Shown here in pieces: positions 15,013 to 24,212 of a stretch of DNA of 64,000 nucleotides. The DNA is taken from contig NZ_JBNDNA010000001.1 of assembly GCF_049856175.1 (NCBI RefSeq), positions 62,001 to 126,000 on the forward strand. Direction: 5' to 3'. Within the stretch, counting starts at the first letter, position 1. The number at the start of each line of letters is the position of its first letter. The stretch is from JB111 sp049856175 (GTDB taxonomy: Bacteria; Actinomycetota; Actinomycetes; Actinomycetales; Actinomycetaceae). The notes under the pieces are model-generated. The model was given only the letters and a program-made list of their open reading frames with translations, ran no database searches and was not told the DNA's origin. The translations under genes and the position numbers were made by a program.

Positions 15013-16851
15013 ATGGCGGTCGTCCGTCAGCAGTCCGCCCGGTCGGGCCGGTGGCCGGAGCTCGGGCTGCTGGCGCTGGCCGTCGCGATCGTCCTGTTCG
15101 GCTACGTCCAGGTCGCCCTCAACACGACCGAGGCGCTCCCGACCGACCTCCTCCAGCGGGGTGGAGCCTTCGCGGGCATGGCGCTCGTCGCCCACCTCGT
15201 CGTCCGGTGGCGTGCACCGTACGCCGACCCCGTGATCCTGCCGTCGGTCATCCTCCTCAACGGCATCGGCCTGACGATGATCCACCGCATCGACATCGCC
15301 GACGGGACGGCGTCGGTCGACCGGCAGCTCATGTGGACCGCCATCGGCGTCGCACTGGCCCTCGCGGTGCTGCTCCTCGTCCGCGACCACCGCGGGCTGC
15401 GCGGCATGACCTACACCTCGATGGTCGTCGGCATCGTCCTGCTCCTCCTGCCGCTCGTGCCCGGTCTCGGCCGCACGATCAACGGCGCGCGCATCTGGAT
15501 CGGCGTGGGGCCCCTGAGCTTCCAGCCCGCCGAGGTCGCCAAGATCGCGCTGGCCGTGTTCTTCGCCGGCTACCTCGTGGCGAACCGGGACAACCTCGCG
15601 TTCGCGGGCCCGAGGTTCCTCGGCATGCACCTGCCCAGGGCCCGGGACCTCGGCCCGATCCTCATCGCCTGGGGCGTCGGGATGGCCGTCCTCGTCCTGC
15701 AGCGCGACCTCGGCACCGCGGTGCTGTTCTTCGGGATGTTCGTGGCGCTCATGTACCTGGCGACGGAGCGCATCAGCTGGGTGATCCTCGGCGCGCTGCT
15801 CGCGATCGGCGGGGCGGTGCTGGCCGCCTCGCTCTTCCCGCACGTCGGGGCGCGCGTGGACGTCTGGCTCCACGCCCTGGACCCGGAGGTGTACTCCCGG
15901 AACCCGGGCGGCTCCGGCCAGCTCGTCCAAGGCCTCTTCGGTCTCGCGTCGGGCGGGCTCATGGGCTCGGGCTGGGGACTGGGCTACCCGCAGCTCGTGC
16001 CCTACGCCGAGTCCGACTTCATCATGGCCTCGCTCGGCGAGGAGCTCGGCCTCACCGGGCTCGTCGCCATCCTGCTCGTCTACCTCGTCGTCGTGCAGCG
16101 CGGCATGCGCGCGTCGATCGCCGTGCGCGACGGGTTCGGCAAGCTCCTCGCGGCCGGTCTCGCGTTCACGATGGCGCTTCAGGTGTTCGTCGTCGTCGGC
16201 GGCGTGACCCGGCTCATCCCGCTCACCGGCCTGACCACCCCGTTCCTCGCCCTCGGCGGGTCCTCCCTCGTGGCGAACTGGGTGATCGTCGCGCTCCTGC
16301 TGCGCGTCTCCGACGCCGGACGGCGGCCCGCGCCCGTCGTCGACCCGTCGTCCGTGGCGGCGCTCGGCACCGGCACCACCGCACCTTCCCCCGACGTGGC
16401 CCGCGCGCCCGCAGTCGTCGGCGCCTCGGGTGCGACCGCCTCGAGGGGCGGTGCCGCGGACCACGCAGGGGCGGGTGCCGGCCGCCCCACCGACGACGCG
16501 CCGACGAGCGTGGGCGGCACGCCGGTGCCCGACGCCGCCCCGGGGGCCCACGGACGGTCGCCGGCCCCGGACCGGCACCGCGACGCGGACGCGCCGTCCG
16601 GCTGGACCGCCACGGGTGACGCGTGGGACGAGGAGGACGGAAAGACCCTGGGCGACGCCCCGCGCTCGGGCTACCGGCCCGTGCCCGGCGAGCAGCGCCC
16701 GACGGCGGCCACGGCCGCCCGGGACGCCACGGCGGCCACGGACGCGGACCCCGGTGCCACCCTGCTCCCCGACGAGGAGCACGACGGGTACGGCGCGCAC
16801 GACGCGCACGACGACCGACCCGGCCGCGGCGAGCAGGAGGGCAGGCGATGA
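15013..16851 (+). CDS. rodA: SEDS-family peptidoglycan glycosyltransferase (FtsW/RodA type)
   Basis: A 612-residue protein. The first 440 residues hold about 10-12 membrane helices with SEDS signatures (GLGRTINGARIWIGVGPLSF, QPAEVAKIALAVFFAGYL, LQRDLGTAVLFFGMF, a VYSRNPGGSGQLVQGLFGLASGG loop, SDFIMASLGEELGL, TGLTTPFLALGGSSLV). SEDS proteins polymerise lipid II together with a class B PBP, and pbpA follows. The last 170 residues are a low-complexity Ala/Gly/Asp/His-rich cytoplasmic tail, far longer than in FtsW or RodA of model species. ATG 15013 sits 13 bp after pstP. By position in this conserved operon it is the RodA of mycobacteria rather than the dcw-cluster FtsW. Confidence 0.95.
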   Translation: MAVVRQQSARSGRWPELGLLALAVAIVLFGYVQVALNTTEALPTDLLQRGGAFAGMALVAHLVVRWRAPYADPVILPSVILLNGIGLTMIHRIDIADGTASVDRQLMWTAIGVALALAVLLLVRDHRGLRGMTYTSMVVGIVLLLLPLVPGLGRTINGARIWIGVGPLSFQPAEVAKIALAVFFAGYLVANRDNLAFAGPRFLGMHLPRARDLGPILIAWGVGMAVLVLQRDLGTAVLFFGMFVALMYLATERISWVILGALLAIGGAVLAASLFPHVGARVDVWLHALDPEVYSRNPGGSGQLVQGLFGLASGGLMGSGWGLGYPQLVPYAESDFIMASLGEELGLTGLVAILLVYLVVVQRGMRASIAVRDGFGKLLAAGLAFTMALQVFVVVGGVTRLIPLTGLTTPFLALGGSSLVANWVIVALLLRVSDAGRRPAPVVDPSSVAALGTGTTAPSPDVARAPAVVGASGATASRGGAADHAGAGAGRPTDDAPTSVGGTPVPDAAPGAHGRSPAPDRHRDADAPSGWTATGDAWDEEDGKTLGDAPRSGYRPVPGEQRPTAATAARDATAATDADPGATLLPDEEHDGYGAHDAHDDRPGRGEQEGRR

Positions 16852-18302
16852 ACCCCCAGATCCGACGCCTCACCGTGGTGATCGCGCTGATGTTCCTCGC
16901 GCTCATGGTCTCGGCGACCACCGTCCAGTTCGCCCAGGCGGGCGACCTCAACGCGGACGGCCGCAACGTGCGCACCTTCTACCGGGAGTTCGGCCAGGAC
17001 CGCGGGCCGATCGTCGTCGAGGGCACGCCCATCGTCACGTCGGAACCCGTCGACGACGCCTACAACTACCTGCGCCGCTACCAGCAGGGGCCGGCGTACG
17101 CCCACCTGACCGGGTACTTCTCGGTGGTGCACTCGTCGATGACGGGGCTGGAGCGGTCGGGCAACGAGGTCCTCAACGGCAACGACCCCGGCCTGCTCGT
17201 CGCCCGGCTCCAGGCCCTGATCACCGGTAACCAGCCGCGCGGCGGGGCCCTCGACCTGACGATCGATCCCGCGGTCCAGGCAGCCGCGATCGAGGGGCTC
17301 GGGGACCAGCGCGGCGCCGTCGTCGCGATCGACCCACGCACCGGCGCGATCCTCGCCATGTACTCCTCGCCGTCCTTCGACCCGAACCCCCTCGCGTCCC
17401 ACGTGCGCGAGGAGGCCACCAGCGCCTACGACGAGCTGTCGAACGACCCCGACCGCCCGCTGCTCAACCGCGCGATCGGGGGCGACCAGTACGCACCCGG
17501 CTCGACCTTCAAGCTCGTCACCGCGGCCGCCATGGTGGAGAACGGCCTGACGGCGGACTCGGTCGTCGAGGCCCCCACCGAGTACCAGCTGCCGCAGACG
17601 CAGACGTTCATGCACAACCCCGGCGAGCGCGCGTGCGGCGACGGCTCGGGCAGCGCCACCCTGCGCCAGGCGCTCATCGAGAGCTGCAACACCCCGTTCG
17701 CGATCGGCGCGGTCGACCTCGGCACCGACGAGATCAACGAGCAGGCCGAGGAGTTCGGCTTCGGCCGCGCGCTCGAGGTCCCGCTGCCGGTCACGCCGTC
17801 GCGCTTCCCCGCGGACGCGACCCCGCCCGAGCTCGCCCAGTCGGCGATCGGACAGTTCTCGGTGCGCACGCACCCGCTCCAGATGGCGATGGTGGCGTCC
17901 GCGATCGCCAACGACGGCGTCCTCATGACCCCGTACCTGGTCGAGCGCACCCTCACCGCGGACCTCGAGGAGGTCGGCACCCACGACCCGGAGGTCTTCT
18001 CCGAGCCGATCTCCTCCCGCACGGCCGAGGAGATGACGTCGATGATGATCGACGTCGTCGAGCAGGGCTACGACACCCCGGGCGCGATCCCGGGGGTGAG
18101 CGTGGCCGGCAAGACCGGCTCCGCCGAGATCGACGCGAACACCCCGCCCCACGCCTGGTACACCGGCTTCGCGCCGGCGGACGACCCGCAGGTCGCGGTG
18201 GCCGTCATCGTCGAGAACGGCGGGAACGTCGGCTGGGGCGTCGGCGGGGCCCAGCTGGCCGCACCGATCGCGGCGTCCGTGATGGAGGCGGCGCTGCCAT
18301 GA
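16848..18302 (+). CDS. pbpA: Class B penicillin-binding protein PbpA (transpeptidase)
   Basis: A 484-residue D,D-transpeptidase that cross-links peptidoglycan made by the preceding SEDS enzyme. It has an N-terminal membrane anchor (VVIALMFLALMVSATTVQFA, residues 10-29), a dimerisation/linker region and a transpeptidase domain with the active-site serine in S219-T-F-K222, SCN (279-281) and KTG (422-424). ATG 16848 overlaps the stop of the SEDS gene (ATGA), as expected for a 1:1 complex. It corresponds to mycobacterial PbpA, required for septation. Full length, no missing catalytic residue. Confidence 0.96.
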   Translation: MNPQIRRLTVVIALMFLALMVSATTVQFAQAGDLNADGRNVRTFYREFGQDRGPIVVEGTPIVTSEPVDDAYNYLRRYQQGPAYAHLTGYFSVVHSSMTGLERSGNEVLNGNDPGLLVARLQALITGNQPRGGALDLTIDPAVQAAAIEGLGDQRGAVVAIDPRTGAILAMYSSPSFDPNPLASHVREEATSAYDELSNDPDRPLLNRAIGGDQYAPGSTFKLVTAAAMVENGLTADSVVEAPTEYQLPQTQTFMHNPGERACGDGSGSATLRQALIESCNTPFAIGAVDLGTDEINEQAEEFGFGRALEVPLPVTPSRFPADATPPELAQSAIGQFSVRTHPLQMAMVASAIANDGVLMTPYLVERTLTADLEEVGTHDPEVFSEPISSRTAEEMTSMMIDVVEQGYDTPGAIPGVSVAGKTGSAEIDANTPPHAWYTGFAPADDPQVAVAVIVENGGNVGWGVGGAQLAAPIAASVMEAALP

Positions 18303-19339
18303 CCACCCCCCGCGGGCACCCGCCCTCGCCCGGGCCCGACGACGTCGCCCGCACGGGCGCGCTGCCGGGCGCGCAGGCGTCCCGGCCGCCCGGCACCCCG
18401 CCGGAGGAGCCGGCCGGGCGCCTGGCTGCGGGCGACCTCGTCGTCGGCCGGTACGAGCTGACCGTGCACCTCAACACCGGCGGCTCGGGCGAGGTGTGGG
18501 TGGCCCGTGACCAGCGGCTCGGACGGCAGGTCGCCATCAAGTGCCTGCACCCGGACCTCGCCGCGCAGCCGCACTTCCTCGAGCGCTTCCGCAAGGAGTC
18601 CCAGAACACGGCGCGGCTGCGGCACGTCAACATCGCCGCGCTGCTGGACCACGGCCGCGCCGACGACGGCGGCGCGTACCTCACGCACGAGCTCGTCGTC
18701 GGCGACGACCTCGCCGACCTCCTCACCCGAGAGGGCACCCTCCCGCCGACGACGCTGATCCGGATCCTCGTCCAGGTCCTCGACGGGCTGCAGGCCGCCC
18801 ACGCCGCCGGCGTCGTGCACCGGGACGTCAAGCCCGCCAACGTGCTCGTCTCCGCGCGCGGCACCGTGAAGATCACCGACTTCGGCATCTCCCGGGCCGT
18901 GGGCCAGGAGACGATGACGTCCGCCGGGATGGTCATGGGGACCCCCGAGTACCTGGCGCCCGAGCTGGCCCGCGGCGCCACGGCGGGGCCGGCGGCCGAC
19001 CTGTACGCGGTCGGTGTCATCGCCGTCGAGGCGCTGACCGGCGAACGGCCGTTCGGCGGGGCGCGGCCGCTCGACGTTCTGCTGGCCCACGTCAACGACC
19101 CCGTGCCGGAGGTGTCCGGGGCACCGCCCGAGCTGGCCGCCGTCGTGCGCGACCTGCTGGCCAAGGACCCGGCCGGCCGACCGGCGTCGGCCTCGGCCGC
19201 GGCGGACCGGTTGCGCGACGCGCTGGAAAGTATCCGCAGACCACGACGGCCCGGCGGCGATCCCGTCGGTAGAGTGGACGGCACCGCGCCCGCCGCGGGA
19301 GACCGGGCGGAGACCGCGAAGGAGGACGGACGTGAGTGA
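18299..19339 (+). CDS. pknA: Ser/Thr protein kinase PknA
   Basis: A 346-residue Hanks-type kinase. A 45-residue Pro/Gly-rich lead precedes the kinase domain (about 51-315), with glycine loop LNTGGSGEVWVARD, catalytic Lys K81 (AIKCLHP), HRDVKPAN (174-181), DFG (194-196) and an activation loop TMTSAGMVMGTPEYLAPE with phosphorylatable threonines. There is no transmembrane helix after the kinase domain, unlike mycobacterial PknA; the protein ends in a basic/acidic tail. Its start overlaps the pbpA stop (ATGA) and its end overlaps the pknB start. Probably acts with PknB on cell-division and wall proteins. Confidence 0.94.
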   Translation: MTTPRGHPPSPGPDDVARTGALPGAQASRPPGTPPEEPAGRLAAGDLVVGRYELTVHLNTGGSGEVWVARDQRLGRQVAIKCLHPDLAAQPHFLERFRKESQNTARLRHVNIAALLDHGRADDGGAYLTHELVVGDDLADLLTREGTLPPTTLIRILVQVLDGLQAAHAAGVVHRDVKPANVLVSARGTVKITDFGISRAVGQETMTSAGMVMGTPEYLAPELARGATAGPAADLYAVGVIAVEALTGERPFGGARPLDVLLAHVNDPVPEVSGAPPELAAVVRDLLAKDPAGRPASASAAADRLRDALESIRRPRRPGGDPVGRVDGTAPAAGDRAETAKEDGRE

Positions 19340-21362
19340 CGACGTGACCGACGAACCCCTCGTCCTGGCGGATCGGTACGAGCTCGGCGGCCTCATCGGA
19401 CGCGGCGGGATGGCCGAGGTGCACGTCGGGCGGGACACCCGGCTCTCGCGCACGGTGGCGGTCAAGATGCTGCGCGCCGACCTCGCGCGCGACCCCTCGT
19501 TCCTCACCAGGTTCCGGCGGGAGGCCCAGTCCTCAGCCGGTCTCAATCACCCGGCGATCGTCTCCGTCTACGACACGGGCGAGCACGTCGAGGCGGCCGG
19601 CACGCCCGGCGAGCGTCGCATCCCGTTCATCGTCATGGAGTACGTCGAGGGCCACACGGTGCGCGACCTGCTCGGCGACGGCGACCCGGTGCCGATCAGC
19701 GAGGCCGTCGACATCGTCGTCGGCGTGCTCAACGCGCTCGAGTACAGCCACCGCGAGGGCATCGTCCACCGCGACATCAAGCCCGGCAACATCATGATCA
19801 CGCCGACCGGTGACGTGAAGGTGATGGACTTCGGCATCGCCCGCGCGCTGTCGGACAACTCTGCGACGATGACCCAGCCGCACTCCGTGGTCGGCACCGC
19901 CCAGTACCTCTCCCCCGAGCAGGCGCGCGGCGAGGTCGTCGACACCCGGTCGGACCTCTACTCCACGGGCTGTCTGCTGTTCGAGCTCCTCACGGGCCGT
20001 CCCCCGTTCTCCGGCGACTCCGCCGTGGCGGTGGCCTACCAGCACGTCCGCGAGACCCCGCCGACGCCGTCCTCGATCGCCTCCGACATCCCCGAGAACC
20101 TCGACCGCGTCGTCATGCAGTCGCTCGCCAAGAACCGCGACGAGCGCTACGCCGACGCCGCCCACTTCCGCAGCGACCTGCTCGCCGCCTCCCGCGGCAG
20201 CGAGGTCAGCGCGCCGCCGACCACCGCGTGGGCGGCTGCCGGAGCGGGCGCCGCGGCGGCCGCCGCCGCGGGCTCCGCCACCCGGGTCGTCCCCAAGGCG
20301 TCGGTCCCGGCCGCCGCTCCCGGCGCCGGCGACCCCGAGCCCTACCGCCGTACACCCCAGCCCGTCGAGGACGAGCCGAAGCGGTCGTGGGCCTGGCTGT
20401 GGATCCTGCTCGCCGCCCTGCTCGTCGTCGGCGGCGTCGTCACCTACCTGCTCGTCACCGGCGACGGTCGCGGCGACGAGGAGACCACCCCGGCAGTGAC
20501 GACGGTCGACGTGCCCGAGCTCGAGGGGCTCGACGAGGCGGCCATCACGGCCGAGCTCGACGAGGCCGAGCTCGTCCCCAACTTCCTCGACCCCGAGAGC
20601 TCGGACGACGTCGAGGAGGGCCTGTTCCTCAGCTCGACGCCGGAGCCCGGCACGTCCGTGGAGACGGGGAGCTCCGTCGACGTCGTCCTGTCCTCCGGGC
20701 CCGCCGAGGTGACCGTCCCGGACCTCGAGGGAATGGACCGGGCCGAGATCGTCGACGAGCTCGAGGAGGTCGAGCTCGAGGCGACGTTCGGTGAGCCCGA
20801 GAACGACGACACGATCGAGGAGGACCTGTTCCTCCGCTCGACCCCCGCACCGGGTGAGTCCGCCCCGCGCGGCAGCTCCGTCGAGATCATCCTGTCCGCC
20901 GGGCCCGGCGACGTCCTCGTTCCCGACGTCGCCGGCCGCAGCCAGGAGGAGGCCCGGCAGATCCTCCAGGACGCCGGTCTCAGCGTGGGCAACACCAACA
21001 CGGTCGACGAGCCCGGGGCGGGCGCCGACCAGGCCCTGCGGACCGACCCCGCGACCGGCACCTCGGTGCCGCGCGACACCGAGGTGACGCTGTTCCTCGC
21101 ATCCGGCAACGTCGATCTGCAGGACCTCACCGGCCTGCCGCGCGAGGAGGCCGAGTCGATCCTCGACTCCCTCGAACTGAGCTCGAACTTCACGGAGGAG
21201 TTCTCGGACGACGTGCCGGAGGGCGACGTCATCACGCAGTCGCACAGTGGGCTGATCCCCCAGGACACGCGGGTCGACGTGACGATCTCCCGCGGGCCCG
21301 AGGAGACCGAGGAACCCACGACCACCGAGCCGCCGCCGGAGCCCCCCACCGACGGGGACTGA
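19332..21362 (+). CDS. pknB: Ser/Thr protein kinase PknB with four PASTA domains
   Basis: A 676-residue membrane kinase. The cytoplasmic kinase domain (residues about 15-285) has GRGGMAEVHVGRD, catalytic K45, HRDIKPGN (146-153), DFG (166-168) and a Thr-rich activation loop. An Ala-rich juxtamembrane linker leads to one helix (WLWILLAALLVVGGVVTYLLV, about 354-375) and then four extracellular PASTA repeats (about 390-660), which bind muropeptides or lipid II. A Glu/Thr/Pro tail ends the protein. GTG start at 19332 inside the end of pknA. It phosphorylates FHA partners, SEDS/PBP regulators and DivIVA-type targets in related species. Last gene of the operon. Confidence 0.96.
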   Translation: MSDDVTDEPLVLADRYELGGLIGRGGMAEVHVGRDTRLSRTVAVKMLRADLARDPSFLTRFRREAQSSAGLNHPAIVSVYDTGEHVEAAGTPGERRIPFIVMEYVEGHTVRDLLGDGDPVPISEAVDIVVGVLNALEYSHREGIVHRDIKPGNIMITPTGDVKVMDFGIARALSDNSATMTQPHSVVGTAQYLSPEQARGEVVDTRSDLYSTGCLLFELLTGRPPFSGDSAVAVAYQHVRETPPTPSSIASDIPENLDRVVMQSLAKNRDERYADAAHFRSDLLAASRGSEVSAPPTTAWAAAGAGAAAAAAAGSATRVVPKASVPAAAPGAGDPEPYRRTPQPVEDEPKRSWAWLWILLAALLVVGGVVTYLLVTGDGRGDEETTPAVTTVDVPELEGLDEAAITAELDEAELVPNFLDPESSDDVEEGLFLSSTPEPGTSVETGSSVDVVLSSGPAEVTVPDLEGMDRAEIVDELEEVELEATFGEPENDDTIEEDLFLRSTPAPGESAPRGSSVEIILSAGPGDVLVPDVAGRSQEEARQILQDAGLSVGNTNTVDEPGAGADQALRTDPATGTSVPRDTEVTLFLASGNVDLQDLTGLPREEAESILDSLELSSNFTEEFSDDVPEGDVITQSHSGLIPQDTRVDVTISRGPEETEEPTTTEPPPEPPTDGD

Positions 21363-21433
21363 CCCGCAGCCTCCCCGCTCGCGCAGAGCGCGCGGGTGGG
21401 GGCCGCCGAGTGTGCGGTCGATACCCGGAGGCC

Positions 21434-21457
21434 GCGGGCCGCGCCCGCGCGGCCCGC
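21434..21457. terminator. Bidirectional hairpin between convergent pknB and pabA
   Basis: Perfect 10-bp stem (GCGGGCCGCG at 21434-21443 with CGCGGCCCGC at 21448-21457) and a 4-nt loop. It lies in the 100-bp gap where the plus-strand kinase operon meets the minus-strand amidotransferase operon, the expected place for a shared terminator. Confidence 0.7.
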
Positions 21458-21462
21458 CGTCG

Positions 21463-22083
21463 TCAGGCCCGGACGAGCGGGGCGAGCCCCTCGGCCGCGG
21501 CGACCGCGCCGGTCTGGCCGGCGAGCTCGAGCCAGTTGGCCAGCAGGCGGTGGCCGCCTCGGGTCATCACCGACTCGGGGTGGTACTGCACGCCGTGCAG
21601 CGGCAGCTCCCGGTGGGCGAGCCCCATCACCACGCCGCCGGGCGTGCGCGCCGTGACGACCAGCTCGTCCGGCACCGACTCCGGCACGACCGCCAACGAG
21701 TGGTACCTCGCCGCGGTGAACGGGCTGGCGAGCCCGGCGTGGACCCCGGTGCCGTCGTGCTCGACCTCGGAGGTGCGGCCGTGCATGAGCTCCGGCGCGT
21801 GCATGACGACCCCGCCGTAGAGCTCGGCGAGGACCTGGTGCCCGAGGCAGACCCCGAGCATCGGCACGCCCGTGCGAGCACAGTCCTCGACGATCTCGCC
21901 GGAGCGGCCGGCCTCCTTCGGGACGCCGGGCCCGGGCGAGACGAGGACGCCGTCGTACCCCGCGACGTCGAGCTCGGCGTCGTCGTTGCGCCGCACGGCG
22001 GTCCGGGCACCGAGGTGCTGGAGGTACCCGACGATCGTGTGCACGAAGCTGTCGTAGTTGTCCACGACGAGGATGCGGGCCAC
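21463..22083 (-). CDS. pabA: Glutamine amidotransferase subunit (PabA/TrpG family)
   Basis: A 206-residue class I glutamine amidotransferase that supplies ammonia to aminodeoxychorismate or anthranilate synthase. Visible are DNYDSFVHTIVGYL, SPGPGVPKEAG, the nucleophile Cys in LGVCLGHQ, and the His/Glu pair in GVQYHPESV. In actinobacteria the copy at this position (next to pknB and the class E sortase) is generally the folate (PabA) or dual-use enzyme; trpE or pabB partners are not in the window, so the choice is by context only. ATG 22083, 3 bp after the small membrane gene. Confidence 0.9.
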   Translation of the reverse strand: MARILVVDNYDSFVHTIVGYLQHLGARTAVRRNDDAELDVAGYDGVLVSPGPGVPKEAGRSGEIVEDCARTGVPMLGVCLGHQVLAELYGGVVMHAPELMHGRTSEVEHDGTGVHAGLASPFTAARYHSLAVVPESVPDELVVTARTPGGVVMGLAHRELPLHGVQYHPESVMTRGGHRLLANWLELAGQTGAVAAAEGLAPLVRA

Positions 22084-22086
22084 GTG

Positions 22087-22242
22087 TCACTCCACTGTCA
22101 GGTCGGCGCTGGGGAGCTGCGACTCTACCCACGGGAAGACCCACAGGAAGAGGGCGACCACGGCGAGGAGGAGCAGGGCCGTCATGAGCACCGCCCGGAA
22201 CCACCGTGGGCCGGGCAGGGCACGGAACAACGCCGAGTACAT
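22087..22242 (-). CDS. Small membrane protein, 51 residues
   Basis: Starts MYSALFRALPGPRWFRA, followed by one hydrophobic helix (VLMTALLLLAVVALFLWVFPWV) and a short tail ending PSADLTVE. Small proteins of this shape sit between the class E sortase and pabA in many actinobacteria; the function is unknown. Its ATG overlaps the sortase stop (TGATG) and it ends 3 bp before pabA, so it is translationally coupled on both sides. It may be an accessory subunit of the sortase (inference from linkage). Confidence 0.85.
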   Translation of the reverse strand: MYSALFRALPGPRWFRAVLMTALLLLAVVALFLWVFPWVESQLPSADLTVE

Positions 22243-23036
22243 CAGTCCTCCTCGAGGAGCTCGGCGGGCAGCCCGTCGGCGCGGTCGACCCAGTGGTCGA
22301 GCTCGGTGTAGGTGATCCACCGGTGGGTGGAGTAGTTGAACGGGTGGCAGGTCGTCAGGGTCATCAGGCGCTCGGTGGGCTCGGCACCGGGGTCCCCCGG
22401 CACGGGCGCGACGACCTCGACGTCCCAGGGGCGCACGATCTCGGAGCCCGTCACGCGGTAGACGTAGTAGGTGTCCGCCGTCTCGACGACGATCGGGTCG
22501 CCCGCGTCGAGGTCGGCGACCCGCCCGAGCGGCGAGCCGTGGGTCTGCCGGTGCCCGGCGGCCGCGAAGTTCCCCACCTCCCCGGGCATGGCCGTTCCCG
22601 GGTAGTGACCGAGGGCGCCGAAGTCCATCACGTCCATGCCGACGCCCTCGATCAGGGGCAGGCCGTGGTCGCTCCCCCACGACGGCACGTGGACGATCCC
22701 GAGCGCCTCCATCCCGTCGGGCAGGGTGAGCGCGGCGGGCGAGAACGGGGGCGGCTCGTCGGTCCGCGGGGCCCCGACCGCGGTCGGGGCCTCCCCGATG
22801 GCGTCGGCGATGGCAGCGACGGACTGCTCCTGGCGTGCGTGCCCCTCGAGGTCGGTCCACCACAGCTGCCACACGACGTACAGGCCGAGGAGCACGCCGG
22901 CCGTGAGCAGCAGCTCGCCGATCACGCCGACGGCGCCCCAGACGGGTGAGCGTCGGCGCCCCGGGCGACGGGACGAGCGCGCCTCGGTGTCCTCCGGGGG
23001 CGTCGGGTGCTGCCGGCCGTCGGCCAGGGCCGTCAC
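22242..23036 (-). CDS. Class E sortase
   Basis: A 264-residue membrane-anchored transpeptidase: an N-terminal cytoplasmic basic segment, one helix (WGAVGVIGELLLTAGVLLGLYVVWQLWW, about 33-60), then a sortase domain with the catalytic His (AAAGHRQTHG, H162), Cys (MTLTTCHPF, C230) and Arg (STHRW, R239). Class E sortases attach proteins bearing LAxTG-like signals to peptidoglycan, and the DUF5979 surface protein in this window ends in VAVTG. GTG 23036 overlaps the stop of the DUF881 gene (GTGA). Operon: DUF881, sortase, small membrane protein, pabA. Confidence 0.93.
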   Translation of the reverse strand: MTALADGRQHPTPPEDTEARSSRRPGRRRSPVWGAVGVIGELLLTAGVLLGLYVVWQLWWTDLEGHARQEQSVAAIADAIGEAPTAVGAPRTDEPPPFSPAALTLPDGMEALGIVHVPSWGSDHGLPLIEGVGMDVMDFGALGHYPGTAMPGEVGNFAAAGHRQTHGSPLGRVADLDAGDPIVVETADTYYVYRVTGSEIVRPWDVEVVAPVPGDPGAEPTERLMTLTTCHPFNYSTHRWITYTELDHWVDRADGLPAELLEED

Positions 23037-23773
23037 GAGGACGCCTCGTCGCCCTCGGGCCCGCCGGCCCCGATCGGCTCGGCGAACCGCGTCGTCACCG
23101 ACGACGACGGCGGGACGTCCAGCCGGTCGTGGACCGTGACCGCATAGCCGAGGCCGATGAGGTCGACCCACTGCCGGTAGATGTCGACCGCCTCGGAGCT
23201 CTCCAGCGCGGCGAGCAGCTCGTCGGTATCCCCGACGGCTCCGACGACGAACGGCGGCGAGTAGACGCGCGCACCGACGTAGAGCACGTTGCCGACGCAC
23301 CGCACGGTCGTCGTGGGCAGGACGCGCTGCCCCTGGACGGTCAGGGCCTCGGCGCCACCCGCACGCAGTGCGTTGATGACGCCCTCCACGTCCTGCTGGT
23401 GGACCACGTAGTCGTCGGCGACCCGGTCCGCAGGCATGCCGGAGTCGGGCACGTCGGCGTCGTCGAGCGCGACCTCGATGCCGGGACCGCTCACGGCAGC
23501 GGTACCGGCCGCGACGCGCACCTCGTCCGGGGCGGCTCCGGGATCCTCCTCGTGCGGCTCGAGGTAGGGCTCGATCTGCTCGCGGAGCTCGGAGTTCTCG
23601 TCCTCGAGGGTCTCCAGGCGTGAGGTCTGCGCGCGGGCGAGCGAGACGAGGTCGGTCGCGGCACGCTCCGGGTCGTCCCCCGCGTCGCGGGCGTTGACGG
23701 CGATGACGAGCCCGGCGAGCACCCCGACCGCCGCCACGCGCAGGGAGGCCGGCGGGACCCGGAACCCGGCCAT
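23033..23773 (-). CDS. DUF881 family membrane protein
   Basis: A 246-residue protein with an N-terminal helix (LRVAAVGVLAGLVIAVNA), a coiled-coil (SLARAQTSRLETLEDENSELREQIEP) and the extracellular DUF881 domain (GPGIEVALDDAD, VHQQDVEGVINALRAGGAEAL, VLYVGARVYSPPFVVGAVG). DUF881 proteins are linked to the sporulation/division region of Gram-positives; the biochemical role is unknown. I choose the ATG at 23773 because GGGAGGTGG lies just upstream; an ATG at 23791 would place that site inside the gene. It overlaps the sortase start. Confidence 0.9.
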   Translation of the reverse strand: MAGFRVPPASLRVAAVGVLAGLVIAVNARDAGDDPERAATDLVSLARAQTSRLETLEDENSELREQIEPYLEPHEEDPGAAPDEVRVAAGTAAVSGPGIEVALDDADVPDSGMPADRVADDYVVHQQDVEGVINALRAGGAEALTVQGQRVLPTTTVRCVGNVLYVGARVYSPPFVVGAVGDTDELLAALESSEAVDIYRQWVDLIGLGYAVTVHDRLDVPPSSSVTTRFAEPIGAGGPEGDEASS

Positions 23774-23893
23774 CTCGCCACCTCCCGACATCGCCGCTGC
23801 GCTCGAAGACTACGCTAGGCCGAGGTCGCGCCCCGTGCGCGCGCACCCACTTTCCGCACCGCCCCGACGGCGGACCACCACCTGGAGGACGAC

Positions 23894-24169
23894 GTGCCCG
23901 TATCGAAGAGGCGCAAGCGCAAGGACGGCACCCCGGTCACCCGCACCAAGGAGCACGAGGAGGAGCTCGCCGCAGCGGCCGCCGCCGAGCCCAGCCCCAC
24001 GTGGTGGGCACCGACGATGGTCACGCTCATGCTCCTCGGCCTCGTGGTCCTGCTCGTCACCTACCTGACCTCCGCCGCCTACCCGGTGCCCGGGATCGGC
24101 AACTGGAACCTCGCGATCGGCTTCGGGATCGCGATGCTGGGGTTCCTCATGACGCTGCGCTGGCGCTGA
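23894..24169 (+). CDS. crgA: Cell division protein CrgA
   Basis: A 91-residue inner-membrane protein matching CrgA: a basic start (VPVSKRRKRKDG), an Ala/Glu-rich cytoplasmic part, then two helices, WWAPTMVTLMLLGLVVLLVTYL and LAIGFGIAMLGFLMTLRW, joined by the short extracellular PVPGIGNWN. CrgA links FtsZ/FtsQ/FtsI and regulates septum formation in actinobacteria. GTG start at 23894 (GAGGACGAC upstream). Divergent from the DUF881-sortase operon, the usual arrangement. Confidence 0.95.
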   Translation: MPVSKRRKRKDGTPVTRTKEHEEELAAAAAAEPSPTWWAPTMVTLMLLGLVVLLVTYLTSAAYPVPGIGNWNLAIGFGIAMLGFLMTLRWR

Positions 24170-24212
24170 GAGGCGGTCCCCGACCACGCGACGGCGACCT
24201 GCCCGGGCCGCC

